From contig MNTL01000058.1 of NCBI GenBank assembly GCA_001916965.1, positions 1 to 64,000 of the forward strand: a DNA stretch of 64,000 nt. The letters run 5' to 3'. The first letter of the stretch is position 1, and the number at the start of each line of letters is the position of its first letter. Positions 6,879-16,106 of this stretch are shown here, in pieces. The notes beneath the pieces were generated by a model. The model made no database searches, was not told where the DNA came from, and saw only the letters and a program-made list of their open reading frames with translations. The position numbers were made by a program, and so were the translations under genes. The DNA is from Roseburia sp. CAG:10041_57 (GTDB taxonomy: Bacteria; Bacillota; Clostridia; Lachnospirales; Lachnospiraceae).

Positions 6879-8210
6879 ATGAAAAGAACAAAGATTATGT
6901 CATTACTCTTAGCCACAGCAATGTCCGCTTCACTTATTGCATGTGGTTCTGCATCAGGCAGCAACAGTAGCAGCAGCGATAATACGAACAGCAGTAGCAG
7001 CACTGAGAGCAGCAGTACTGAGAGTGTCAGCAAAGATAGTGGCAGCGTGGGCAACAGTGAGAAGCCTCTCGTATGGTTCAACCGCCAGCCGTCTAACAGC
7101 TCAACAGGAGAGCTTGATATGGCAGCCTTGAATTTCAATAAGGATACATATTATGTAGGATTCGATGCAAACCAGGGTGCTGAACTCCAAGGCCAGATGG
7201 TGCTTGATTATATCAAGACTAATGCAGCAACAATCGACCGCAATGGTGATGGTGTAATCGGTTATATACTGGCAATCGGTGATATCGGACACAATGATTC
7301 CATCGCTCGTACAAGAGGCGTCCGCTCTGCACTTGGAACCGGTGTAGATGCATCGGGAGCAATTGACGCTTCACCGGCAGGAACCAATACAGACGGTTCT
7401 GCTTCAGTAGTTAAGGACGCAACGATTGATATAGATGGAACAACATATACAATCCGTGAGCTTGCTTCCCAGGAAATGAAGAACTCAGCAGGTGCTACAT
7501 GGGATGCAGCTACCGCAGGTAATGCAATCGGTACATGGTCAGCATCTTTCGGAGAACAGATAGATGTTGTTGTATCTAACAACGATGGTATGGGAATGTC
7601 CATGTTCAATGCCTGGGCAAAGGATAATAAAGTACCTACATTTGGATATGATGCAAACAGCGATGCAGTTGCAGCAATTGCAGAGGGATATGGCGGAACT
7701 ATTTCCCAGCATGCAGACGTACAGGCTTATCTGACATTGAGAGTTCTCAGAAATGCCCTGGATGGTGTGGATGTTGATACCGGTATCGGTACAGCAGATG
7801 CAGCAGGCAACAAGCTGGAAGAAGGCGTTGATTACAGATATAATGCAGATGAGAGATCCTATTATGCATTAAATATTGCAGTAACAGCTGATAACTATCA
7901 GGATTTTACAGATTCAACCAAAGTATATGACAAGGTTTCCAAGCAGTTAGACGCGTCCACAAGCCCTGCTAAAAAGGTATGGTTAAATATTTATAATGCT
8001 TCTGATAACTTCTTAAGCTCAACATACCAGCCACTGCTTCAGAATTACGATGATCTTTTGAACCTGAATGTTGATTACATCGGTGGTGATGGACAGACAG
8101 AATCCAACATTACAAACCGTCTTGGTAATCCGGGAGAATATGATGCATTCGCAATCAATATGGTTAAGACAGATAATGCGACATCTTATACATCTATTCT
8201 TCAGCAGTAA
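6879..8210 (+). CDS. galactose-type sugar-binding lipoprotein, circularly permuted MglB homologue
   Basis: 443-residue substrate-binding protein of the MglBAC-type transporter. Signal peptide ends at lipobox LIAC, Cys22, followed by a ~38-residue Ser/Thr/Asn linker. The fold begins at KPLVWFNRQP (residue 62), which corresponds to the middle of an ordinary MglB N-lobe. It then runs through YYVGFD, the Ca2+-loop-like DRNGDGVIG (120-128), the sugar-contact block GHNDSIARTR (137-146), VVSNNDGMGM (231-240) and FGYDAN. The segment that should come first (LNIYNASDNFLSS to AINMVKTDNATSYTSILQQ) is instead residues 365-443. The paralogue at 16107 has the normal order. Residues aligning with sugar contacts (DNF, H138, D140, R144, N234/N235, D258) are kept, so it is probably functional. 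About 40 extra residues sit near 160-200. RBS AAGGAGGA. Confidence 0.88.
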   Translation: MKRTKIMSLLLATAMSASLIACGSASGSNSSSSDNTNSSSSTESSSTESVSKDSGSVGNSEKPLVWFNRQPSNSSTGELDMAALNFNKDTYYVGFDANQGAELQGQMVLDYIKTNAATIDRNGDGVIGYILAIGDIGHNDSIARTRGVRSALGTGVDASGAIDASPAGTNTDGSASVVKDATIDIDGTTYTIRELASQEMKNSAGATWDAATAGNAIGTWSASFGEQIDVVVSNNDGMGMSMFNAWAKDNKVPTFGYDANSDAVAAIAEGYGGTISQHADVQAYLTLRVLRNALDGVDVDTGIGTADAAGNKLEEGVDYRYNADERSYYALNIAVTADNYQDFTDSTKVYDKVSKQLDASTSPAKKVWLNIYNASDNFLSSTYQPLLQNYDDLLNLNVDYIGGDGQTESNITNRLGNPGEYDAFAINMVKTDNATSYTSILQQ

Positions 8211-8242
8211 GATGATACAGGTTTCTTGTTAGCAAAGTTCTG

Positions 8243-8272
8243 AGGGTGTCAGGACCTCCTGACACCCTTTTT
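8243..8272 (+). terminator. intercistronic hairpin/partial terminator after the binding-protein gene
   Basis: AGGGTGTCAGGA (8243-8254) and TCCTGACACCCT (8257-8268) form a 12-bp stem followed by TTTTT. It lies between the binding-protein and ATPase genes of one operon. This arrangement usually lets the binding protein be made in excess through partial termination or 3'-end protection of its mRNA. Confidence 0.85.
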
Positions 8273-8288
8273 CTAAAAGGAGTAGAAT

Positions 8289-9797
8289 ATGGCAGAAGAT
8301 AAGAAGGATATCATCTTATCGATCCGCGGCATGAGTAAATCATTCGGAAGAAACAAGGTTTTGAAGCATATTGACCTGGATGTGAAGAAAGGCTCAATAA
8401 TGGGTCTGATGGGTGAAAATGGTGCCGGCAAATCGACAATGATGAAATGTCTTTTTGGTACATATCAAAAAGACGAGGGCACAATAATTCTGGATGGCAA
8501 AGAGATTAATTTTACAGGGCCAAAGGACGCTTTGGAAAACGGTGTAGCAATGGTTCATCAGGAGCTGAACCAGTGTCTGGAAAGAAATGTGATCGATAAT
8601 CTGTTCCTTGGCCGTTACCCTAAGAATTCTGTCGGAATAATTGATGAGAGCAGAATGAAAAAAGAAGCTTCGGAGTTATTCCGAAAGCTTGGTATTACAG
8701 TGAATCTTTCACAACCAATGAAAAAAATGTCTGTATCAAACAGACAGATGTGTGAAATTGCAAAGGCAATTTCCTATAATTCCAAGGTGATTGTTCTGGA
8801 CGAGCCGACCTCTTCTTTAACAGCACCGGAAGTTGAAAAACTGTTTAAAATGATGAGACAGCTTCGGGAGCAGGGAATCTCACTAATCTATATTTCCCAT
8901 AAGATGGATGAGGTTTTTGAAATCTGTGACCAGATTTCCGTTCTTCGTGACGGTGCACTTGTAATGACGAAAAACTGTAAGGATACAGATATGAATGAAC
9001 TGATATCTGCTATGGTTGGCAGATCTCTGGATAATCGTTTCCCACCTGTAGACAATACACCGGGGGATGTAGTCCTGAAAGTGGAACACTTATCGACTAA
9101 GTATGCACCGAAGCTTCAGGATATATCTTTTGACGTAAGAAAAGGTGAGATTTTTGGACTGTATGGTCTGGTAGGTGCCGGACGTACTGAACTTCTTGAG
9201 ACTATATTTGGCATCCGCACAAGAGCGGCAGGACGCGTTTACTATAATGATAAACTAATGAACTTTACTTCATCCAAAGATGCCATGGATCATGGATTTG
9301 CGCTGATCACAGAGGAACGTAAGGCAGACGGATTGTTTATAAAAGCGGATATCACTTTTAATACTACGATTGCCAATATGAACCAATACAAATCGGGAAT
9401 TGCTTTATCCCATGACGAAATGGTCAGGGCAACAGCAGATGAGATCCGTGTCATGCATACGAAATGTATGGGACCGGATGATATGATCGCCAATCTTTCA
9501 GGTGGCAACCAGCAGAAGGTAATCTTTGGAAGATGGCTGGAACGTTCCCCCAATGTATTTATGATGGATGATCCTACAAGAGGAATCGATGTTGGTGCTA
9601 AATATGAGATTTATGAATTGATCATCAATATGGCGAAGCAGGGAAAGACTATTATTGTTGTTTCTTCTGAAATGCCGGAGATACTTGGAATTACCAACAG
9701 AATCGGTGTAATGTCTAATGGACATCTGGCAGGAATAGTAAATACCAGAGAGACTAATCAGGAAGAACTGCTTAGACTTAGTGCTAAGTATTTGTAA
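8289..9797 (+). CDS. mglA: galactose/methylgalactoside-type ABC transporter ATP-binding protein
   Basis: Cytoplasmic ATPase of 502 residues with two ABC domains, the normal architecture of the monosaccharide CUT2 class (MglA, RbsA, XylG). Domain 1 has Walker A GENGAGKST (42-50) and Walker B VIVLDEPTSSL. Domain 2 has a degenerate Walker A (GLVGAGRTEL), a full signature LSGGNQQK and Walker B FMMDDPTRGID, the usual CUT2 asymmetry. It energises uptake of the sugar delivered by the preceding lipoprotein through the following permease. RBS AAAGGAG precedes ATG 8289, and the next gene starts 20 nt downstream. Galactose specificity is inferred from the binding protein. Confidence 0.93.
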   Translation: MAEDKKDIILSIRGMSKSFGRNKVLKHIDLDVKKGSIMGLMGENGAGKSTMMKCLFGTYQKDEGTIILDGKEINFTGPKDALENGVAMVHQELNQCLERNVIDNLFLGRYPKNSVGIIDESRMKKEASELFRKLGITVNLSQPMKKMSVSNRQMCEIAKAISYNSKVIVLDEPTSSLTAPEVEKLFKMMRQLREQGISLIYISHKMDEVFEICDQISVLRDGALVMTKNCKDTDMNELISAMVGRSLDNRFPPVDNTPGDVVLKVEHLSTKYAPKLQDISFDVRKGEIFGLYGLVGAGRTELLETIFGIRTRAAGRVYYNDKLMNFTSSKDAMDHGFALITEERKADGLFIKADITFNTTIANMNQYKSGIALSHDEMVRATADEIRVMHTKCMGPDDMIANLSGGNQQKVIFGRWLERSPNVFMMDDPTRGIDVGAKYEIYELIINMAKQGKTIIVVSSEMPEILGITNRIGVMSNGHLAGIVNTRETNQEELLRLSAKYL

Positions 9798-9817
9798 CAG
9801 AGAGGAGTACAGGAGTT

Positions 9818-11470
9818 ATGGCAAATGATATGAAATATCTTTCGGCAGAAGAGGAAGCAAAGCTTCTGAAGCCAATCGATGAATATATTGGTAAAATACA
9901 AAAACAGATAGATGCGCTCCGCAAAGACGGTTCCGATAAGGTACAGGAATTAAAGACACACATCTCTTTGGTCAGGGAAAACAAAAATTATACAAAAGAA
10001 GAACAGGCTGAGATAATCAGAAAAGATAAGGAACAGATGGTAAAAGCAAAAGAAACGGAAGCTGCCAATAAGGATAAAGTGTCCAAGCTGATCGCAGAAG
10101 CAGAAGATTATCTGAAAGCCCACTTCAAAAAGGATTATTATGACAAGGTGGCTGCAAGCTGTGCAGCGCAGAAGGAACAGGAAAATGCAGAATACAGAAA
10201 GGTACGTGAGGAGCTTAAAAAAGAGCATGAGAGCAGCCTTGCAAAGCTGAGCGACAAACAGGAAATCAAGGACGAGAAATATGTATACAAAAACCGCCTG
10301 TATGATGCACAGATGCTGCATGAATCAAAGCTGCAGGAAATTAAAGACAGAAAGCATGAAGCTTTTACACATAAATACCATCTGATCGATCTGCTGCGTA
10401 CATCCAAGTTTACGTTTACCCAGAAGAAGATACAGAGCTTTGAAAACTATAAATATACCTTCAATACCTCACAGTTTCTGTATAAGAACGGACTTTATAT
10501 TGTCATTGTCATGATATTTATAGCTCTTTGTATCATTACCCCGATTGTAAAAAATACACAGCTTCTGACAGTGGCGAATATCTTGAATATCCTTCAGCAG
10601 GCATCACCCCGTGTATTCCTTGCACTTGGTGTAGCAGGACTGATTCTGTTGACCGGTACTGACCTGTCAGTAGGAAGAATGGTTGGTCTTGGTATGGTAA
10701 CAGCGACTATCATTATGCATAATGGTATAAACACAGGTGGAGTATTCGGACATATCTTTGATTTCACCGGTATTCCGGCACCTGCCCGTGCAATCCTTGC
10801 ATTGTTTGTGTGTGTATTGCTGACAACAACCTTCGCATCCATCGCCGGTTTCTTTATGGCGAGATTCAAGATGCATCCGTTCATCTCTACAATGGCGAAC
10901 ATGCTGATTATTTTTGGACTTGTAACTTATGCTACAAAAGGTGTATCATTCGGAGCGATTGATTCCTCCATTCCTGCAATGTTCATTCCAAGAATAGGTA
11001 AATTCCCGACCATTATCCTTTGGGCAGTAGTTGCTGTCATAGTAGTATGGTTTATCTGGAATAAGACAACATTTGGTAAAAATCTGTATGCAGTCGGAGG
11101 TAATCCGGAAGCAGCAGCAGTATCCGGTATTTCTGTATTTGCAGTAACTATGGGAGCATTTGTCCTTGCAGGTATTCTGTATGGATTTGGTTCATGGTTG
11201 GAATGTAACCGTATGATTGGTTCAGGTAGTGCCGCTTATGGACAAGGATGGGATATGGATGCCATTGCAGCCTGTGTAGTTGGTGGTGTATCTTTTACCG
11301 GTGGTATTGGTAAGATATCAGGAGTAGTGACTGGTGTTATGATTTTTACAGCTCTCACATATTCACTTACAATCCTTGGTATTGATACGAACCTTCAGTT
11401 CATATTCGAAGGTATTATCATTCTTGCGGCGGTTACACTTGACTGCCTTAAGTATGTAAAGAAGAAATAA
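9818..11470 (+). CDS. mglC: galactose-type ABC transporter permease with N-terminal coiled-coil extension
   Basis: 550 residues. The C-terminal ~330 are a CUT2 permease with eight to ten membrane helices and family blocks such as ILLTGTDLSVGRMVGLGMV, the FISTMANMLI region, LYAVGGNPEAAAVSGI and YGQGWDMDAIAACVVGGVSF. The first ~215 residues are hydrophilic, very rich in Lys and Glu with heptad-like spacing, and predict as long cytoplasmic coiled coils ending just before the first helix (GLYIVIVMIFIALCII). E. coli MglC has about 336 residues and no such region. The extension could organise the transporter or bind a partner; nothing in sequence identifies which. RBS AGAGGAG precedes ATG 9818. Confidence 0.9.
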   Translation: MANDMKYLSAEEEAKLLKPIDEYIGKIQKQIDALRKDGSDKVQELKTHISLVRENKNYTKEEQAEIIRKDKEQMVKAKETEAANKDKVSKLIAEAEDYLKAHFKKDYYDKVAASCAAQKEQENAEYRKVREELKKEHESSLAKLSDKQEIKDEKYVYKNRLYDAQMLHESKLQEIKDRKHEAFTHKYHLIDLLRTSKFTFTQKKIQSFENYKYTFNTSQFLYKNGLYIVIVMIFIALCIITPIVKNTQLLTVANILNILQQASPRVFLALGVAGLILLTGTDLSVGRMVGLGMVTATIIMHNGINTGGVFGHIFDFTGIPAPARAILALFVCVLLTTTFASIAGFFMARFKMHPFISTMANMLIIFGLVTYATKGVSFGAIDSSIPAMFIPRIGKFPTIILWAVVAVIVVWFIWNKTTFGKNLYAVGGNPEAAAVSGISVFAVTMGAFVLAGILYGFGSWLECNRMIGSGSAAYGQGWDMDAIAACVVGGVSFTGGIGKISGVVTGVMIFTALTYSLTILGIDTNLQFIFEGIIILAAVTLDCLKYVKKK

Positions 11471-11526
11471 TACGGTTATCAACTGTCGGATTGACAAAAA
11501 GTTGCAGTATAGTTACAATATTCTAT

Positions 11527-11572
11527 AAAAAATGGCGCGAATCTATTGTTTGGTGAATTCGTGCCATTTTTA
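11527..11572 (+). terminator. terminator after the transporter operon
   Basis: AAAAATGGC-G-CGAAT pairs with ATTCG-T-GCCATTTTT around a ~15-nt loop, ending in a T-run. It separates transporter genes from the regulatory genes. Confidence 0.75.
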
Positions 11573-11613
11573 TCAATAAAGACAGATTTTCTGATAAATG
11601 TGGAGGAACGCAG

Positions 11614-13218
11614 ATGCTTATATATAAAGTACTTCTTGTAGACGACGAAGAAGAAGTCATGGATATGATCGAGCGTAGAATCAGTTGGCCGGAGCTTGGA
11701 TTTGAAGTGGTCGGAAAGGCTCAGAATGGAATAAAAGCATTGGAAATATCAGAAAAATTGCAGCCGGATGTTGTGATTACGGATATCAAGATGCCGTATA
11801 TGGACGGACTGGAGCTTGCCCGCAATCTGAAGCAGGATAATCCATGTGTGCGGATACTGATACTGACTGGATTTGATGAATTTGAATATGCTAAAGAGGC
11901 AGTCCGTTTAGAGATAGATGAATATATACTGAAGCCTGTTAATGCCATTGAACTTTCAGATTGCCTGAAAAGGTTAAAGAATGTCCTTGACAGGGAAAGG
12001 GAAGAAAAATTAAATATCAGAAAACTGGAGCAGTATTATACGGAGTCCCTTCCTGTCCTGCAGACTAATTTTTTCTGCTCGCTTATGGAAGGACAGATCT
12101 CCAGTGGGGAAATATACAAATATCTTCGTAACTATCAGATATCGCTGCCGGGACCATATTATTGCTGTGCAGTCCTGCATACATCGGAAAACCATATTCC
12201 CAATGGGATGCCCCCGCTCCTTCTCTCCATGTCTGTCCAAAGGGAGGCACGGGAAAGATTCAGTGACAGATGGGATTGCAGATTTTTTGCATATCTTGGC
12301 AATATAGTCATGCTGGTAAATCTTGGAGAAGAGGATGGGATCACGAAGCTTACGGATGATTGCGACCATTTTTGTAAATGGACAGAGCGTTTCTATAACG
12401 CAGTTGTGACGATAGGGATAGGTAAAGTATGCACAGAATTACAAGCCATCCGTTTCTCGTATGAAAGTGCCAGAGAGGCAGTTTCGTATCGTATGATCTA
12501 TGGAGAAGGACGGTCGATCAACATTGCAGACATAGCGCCAAAAGGACAGGAGCTATCCATGCAGCCGGAGGATATCAATCTGAATGATGTATTCAAAGCA
12601 ATCCATATAGGTGTGCGGGAGGATATAGAGCATGCGGTTCTTTCCATGGTAAAGGAGCTTAAGAAAAATGCCCGGACAATTACGCAGTACAATTTTACTG
12701 TTATGGAAATAGTCAGCCATCTATACCGTTTCTGCGGAAATAATTATCTGAATTTTGAAGATCATACGGGGGAGATCAGAAATGTTTATGAAGAGATACT
12801 GAAGATGGATGAGACTACATTATCTGCATGGCTTGTCAGAGTGGCTATTTCAATCAGTGATGAGCTGAAGAATGCCAGAACCTCTTCATTGCGTTCCTTG
12901 ATTGCAGAAGCCAAAAATATAGTCAGGGACTGTTATGCAGATACAGGTCTGTCTCTGGACACAGTATGTTCAAGGCTTGGAGTATCGAATTCTTATTTTT
13001 CCTCAGTATTCAAGAAGGAATCCGGGATTTCATTCATTACCTATCTGACAGATTACAGGATGCAGCAGGCTGTCAGGCTTATTCTTGAAACAAATGAGAA
13101 AAGCTATGAAATAGCAGACCATGTGGGATATGAGGATGCAAACTATTTCAGCTATGTATTCAAACGTAAGTATGGAATGTCGCCTTCAAAATACCGCACG
13201 GAGCACTTAGGGAAATAA
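11614..13218 (+). CDS. YesN-type response regulator with AraC DNA-binding domain
   Basis: 534 residues. The N-terminal receiver domain has the acidic pair in LLVDDEEEVMDM and phospho-acceptor Asp in VVITDIKMPYMDG (about residue 56). A long middle linker domain follows, and the C-terminal ~100 residues contain two helix-turn-helix motifs (LDTVCSRLGVSNSYFSSVFK and YEIADHVGYEDANYFSYVFK). RBS GTGGAGGAAC lies just before ATG 11614. The gene is 2 nt from the cognate sensor kinase. Its position directly after the sugar transporter suggests it activates that operon, perhaps through the 20-bp-spaced repeats near 6.7 kb. That is inference. Confidence 0.92.
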   Translation: MLIYKVLLVDDEEEVMDMIERRISWPELGFEVVGKAQNGIKALEISEKLQPDVVITDIKMPYMDGLELARNLKQDNPCVRILILTGFDEFEYAKEAVRLEIDEYILKPVNAIELSDCLKRLKNVLDREREEKLNIRKLEQYYTESLPVLQTNFFCSLMEGQISSGEIYKYLRNYQISLPGPYYCCAVLHTSENHIPNGMPPLLLSMSVQREARERFSDRWDCRFFAYLGNIVMLVNLGEEDGITKLTDDCDHFCKWTERFYNAVVTIGIGKVCTELQAIRFSYESAREAVSYRMIYGEGRSINIADIAPKGQELSMQPEDINLNDVFKAIHIGVREDIEHAVLSMVKELKKNARTITQYNFTVMEIVSHLYRFCGNNYLNFEDHTGEIRNVYEEILKMDETTLSAWLVRVAISISDELKNARTSSLRSLIAEAKNIVRDCYADTGLSLDTVCSRLGVSNSYFSSVFKKESGISFITYLTDYRMQQAVRLILETNEKSYEIADHVGYEDANYFSYVFKRKYGMSPSKYRTEHLGK

Positions 13219-13220
13219 AT

Positions 13221-15044
13221 ATGAAGATAAAGAAAAGAAAGGTGTCGGATATACAATCTGTTATTATGGCAGCCTTGTCCCTGATGACGGTAGTTATATC
13301 GGTAACAATAGGCCTGCTGTTGTACAACAGGTATGAAATGCTGATTCGTCAGAATGATATCAAGGATACACAGAACCAGATGGAGCGTCTCGTCAATACC
13401 GTGGAACAATACCTGAAGGATATGAGGAAGATTTCTGACAGCGCCAACTATAATATCATCCAGACATTTGATGTGTCCAGCCCGGAGTTCAATCAGCAGT
13501 TGAGCTTCCTGTATGATTCCAATAAAGATAAAATACAAAGTATCGCATTGTATGATACAGAGGGAGAGCTGATGGCGGCTGAGCCTGTCATATTACAGAA
13601 AAAAGGAGTCAATGCCGGACAGCAGCCGTGGTTTACGCAGGCGATGGCAGAGATAGAAAACATGCATTTCTCGACACCGCACATTCAAAATCTGTTCCAG
13701 GATGATGCAAAACGGTATCATTTTGTTATCTCCTTAAGCCGTGCCGTAGATGTTATTGATGGAGACAGACCGGAGAATGGTGTATTGCTTGTGGATCTGA
13801 AATATTCCTATCTGGAAGAAATGATGAACCGCATGAATGACAGTAACAGGGGCCGGTATTATTATGTGTGTGACGGAGCAGGCAATCTGATCTATCACCC
13901 TTACTATAATAAAATAAATAGGGGGTTATTCCGGGAAAACACAGATATTGTATGTACAAGTGAAGACGGTGTATATAAAAAAATGCGCAGTGAAGACGGT
14001 AATAAGCAGACAGTGATCATAAGTACCATAGCTTATACGGGATGGAAGATGGTCGGTGTAGTCAGGCAGGATGCCAGGACAGACAGTCTTGAACAATTCC
14101 GTATTTATATGGTAGTCATTGTTATCATGCTCATTATGATGCTGCTTCTGGTCAACCGTATTGTATCCAAAAAAATATCCAGTCCTATCCTCAAACTGGA
14201 TGCATCTGTAAGGGCGTATGAAGCCGGGGAAAAACCGGATATATATATCGGTGGATCTTACGAAATAAGACATCTTGGTAATTCGATTCAAAGTTCCTAT
14301 GAGGAAATAGAGCGTCTGATGAAAAAAATCATGGAAGAACAGAATGAGAGAAGAAAGAGCGAACTTGCGGCACTGCAAAGTCAGATCAATCCTCATTTTC
14401 TTTATAATACTTTAGAATCCATTACCTGGATGATCGAGAGCGGTAAAAATCAGGATGCAGTCTTTATGATTTCTGAGCTTGCCAAGCTTTTCCGTATCAG
14501 CCTGTCAAGAGGAAAGACTATTATCTCGATCAAAGACGAGCTGCAGCATTGCAGAAACTACATGAACATACAGAAATACCGCTACAAAGAGCGTTTTGAG
14601 ACAGAGTATGACATTTCAGAGGAGATATATTCATTCTGTACGGTGAAGCTTATATTGCAGCCTATTCTGGAAAATGCAATCTATTATGGTGTAGGAGACA
14701 TGGATAAGGATGAAGATCCAAGGATTGTTGTCAGGGGATGGAAGCAGGAGCAGGATATTTATATTGCAGTTTCTGATAATGGAATAGGGATGCGTCGTGA
14801 AGACGTGGAAAATATCCTGACTGGTAACCAGAAAGCAATAAAGCATGGATCCGGTGTAGGGCTCATTAATGTGCATACACGTATACGGCTGATGTTCGGC
14901 AAAAAGTATGGGCTTATAGTGGAAAGTGAGCCGGATGAGGGAACGACAGTCACCATCCATCTTCCGGCAGTGCCATATACAAGGGAAAACTGTGAAGCTC
15001 TGGAGACACCGGGAAAACTTCAGGAAAGTGAAGGTGGATCATGA
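13221..15044 (+). CDS. YesM-type sensor histidine kinase
   Basis: 607 residues. One helix near residues 15-35, a ~260-residue extracellular sensor region of the Cache type, a second helix (VVIVIMLIMMLLLVNRIV, about 295-315), a HAMP segment, the His_kinase phospho-acceptor block AALQSQINPHFLYNTLESI (His near residue 394) and a HATPase domain with LILQPILENAIYYGV and SDNGIGM. This is the LytS/YesM class that pairs with YesN-type regulators. The stop overlaps the start of the next gene as ATGA, so kinase and binding protein are made together. It probably senses sugar through one of the following binding proteins. Confidence 0.92.
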   Translation: MKIKKRKVSDIQSVIMAALSLMTVVISVTIGLLLYNRYEMLIRQNDIKDTQNQMERLVNTVEQYLKDMRKISDSANYNIIQTFDVSSPEFNQQLSFLYDSNKDKIQSIALYDTEGELMAAEPVILQKKGVNAGQQPWFTQAMAEIENMHFSTPHIQNLFQDDAKRYHFVISLSRAVDVIDGDRPENGVLLVDLKYSYLEEMMNRMNDSNRGRYYYVCDGAGNLIYHPYYNKINRGLFRENTDIVCTSEDGVYKKMRSEDGNKQTVIISTIAYTGWKMVGVVRQDARTDSLEQFRIYMVVIVIMLIMMLLLVNRIVSKKISSPILKLDASVRAYEAGEKPDIYIGGSYEIRHLGNSIQSSYEEIERLMKKIMEEQNERRKSELAALQSQINPHFLYNTLESITWMIESGKNQDAVFMISELAKLFRISLSRGKTIISIKDELQHCRNYMNIQKYRYKERFETEYDISEEIYSFCTVKLILQPILENAIYYGVGDMDKDEDPRIVVRGWKQEQDIYIAVSDNGIGMRREDVENILTGNQKAIKHGSGVGLINVHTRIRLMFGKKYGLIVESEPDEGTTVTIHLPAVPYTRENCEALETPGKLQESEGGS

Positions 15045-16000
15045 AAAGTAACAAGATCACGTTTCTGCTATCGGAAATTATCCTTGGTCTGTTACTCCTG
15101 TTGTGTGTATTTCTGATATTCTCAGATGAAAAACCGCAGAAGCGTGTAGCGGTTATCATTGAAAAATCCGGTGATGAAAAATGGGATTCTTTTATCAATG
15201 GTATCAAACAGGCGGCCAGGGAAAAAAATATACATCTTATCATCTGCAATACGGATGAAATAGAAGATGCACAGGAAGAGAAGAGTCTGATAACTGAGCA
15301 GATGGACAATCAGGTGGATGCTTTCATCATACAGGCGGCACCGGGGACAGATACAGCTGCCATGCTTTCGGAAACCAGTACGCAGAAACCAGTTATACTG
15401 GTATCGAATAATATTCAGTCCCAATATTCTGACCTGCCCTTTACCGGACCGGATGATTACCTTATGGGATATACGCTTGGGGAAGACCTGGCAGCCCGTA
15501 ACCCATGTGACAGCGGGGGGAAGAAGGTCGGGATTATTAGCGGATATAAAGATACATGCTGTGCCGGTGAGCGTACAAGAGGTGTACTGGATGCACTGTC
15601 AGATACAGATTATGAGATACAGTTTACCATAAATGTAACGTATGAAACTTCGATTACTGAGATGTTCATGCAGCAAAAACCGGTAGATTATCTGATTGTG
15701 CTGGAAACCGGTATTCTGGAAGAAATAGCCAAAATACTGTCAGATAAGCAGGAGAATGGAATGAAGGTCTATGGGATCGGGAGCAGCATTAAGTGTGTAT
15801 ATTATCTGGACGAAGCTGTGATAGACGGACTTATTGTGGTAGATGGTTATGATATGGGGTATCAGAGTGTACTTCAGATTTCCGATATGTTAAAGAAGCG
15901 TCTGCATCGTACCAAGGATCAGGCGACAGATTACCGGCTGCTGCACAAGGAAGATATTTTCAGCGAAGATACACAGAAATTCCTATATACATTTTACTAA
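15041..16000 (+). CDS. membrane-anchored sugar-binding protein (sensor component)
   Basis: 319 residues. An uncleaved signal-anchor helix (IILGLLLLLCVFLIF, residues 13-27; no lipobox) precedes a periplasmic-binding-protein fold of the RbsB/XylF class (VAVIIEKSGDEKWDSFINGI, VDAFIIQAAPG, KVGIISGYKDTCCAGERTRG). The 4-nt overlap with the kinase gene, and the lack of its own permease, point to signalling and not uptake. Clostridium beijerinckii XylFII, a membrane-anchored binding protein acting with LytS and YesN, is a known precedent for this three-component layout. The ligand is unknown. Confidence 0.82.
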   Translation: MKSNKITFLLSEIILGLLLLLCVFLIFSDEKPQKRVAVIIEKSGDEKWDSFINGIKQAAREKNIHLIICNTDEIEDAQEEKSLITEQMDNQVDAFIIQAAPGTDTAAMLSETSTQKPVILVSNNIQSQYSDLPFTGPDDYLMGYTLGEDLAARNPCDSGGKKVGIISGYKDTCCAGERTRGVLDALSDTDYEIQFTINVTYETSITEMFMQQKPVDYLIVLETGILEEIAKILSDKQENGMKVYGIGSSIKCVYYLDEAVIDGLIVVDGYDMGYQSVLQISDMLKKRLHRTKDQATDYRLLHKEDIFSEDTQKFLYTFY

Positions 16001-16106
16001 TCGTATGTCATATGGTTGACAGGATAGTGTGAAAAAAGATTTTTACGCGACAACTTTGTGCCTGCGGCCAAAAGTCTGCAGGTTACGGAAAGGCATGGTA
16101 ATTATA

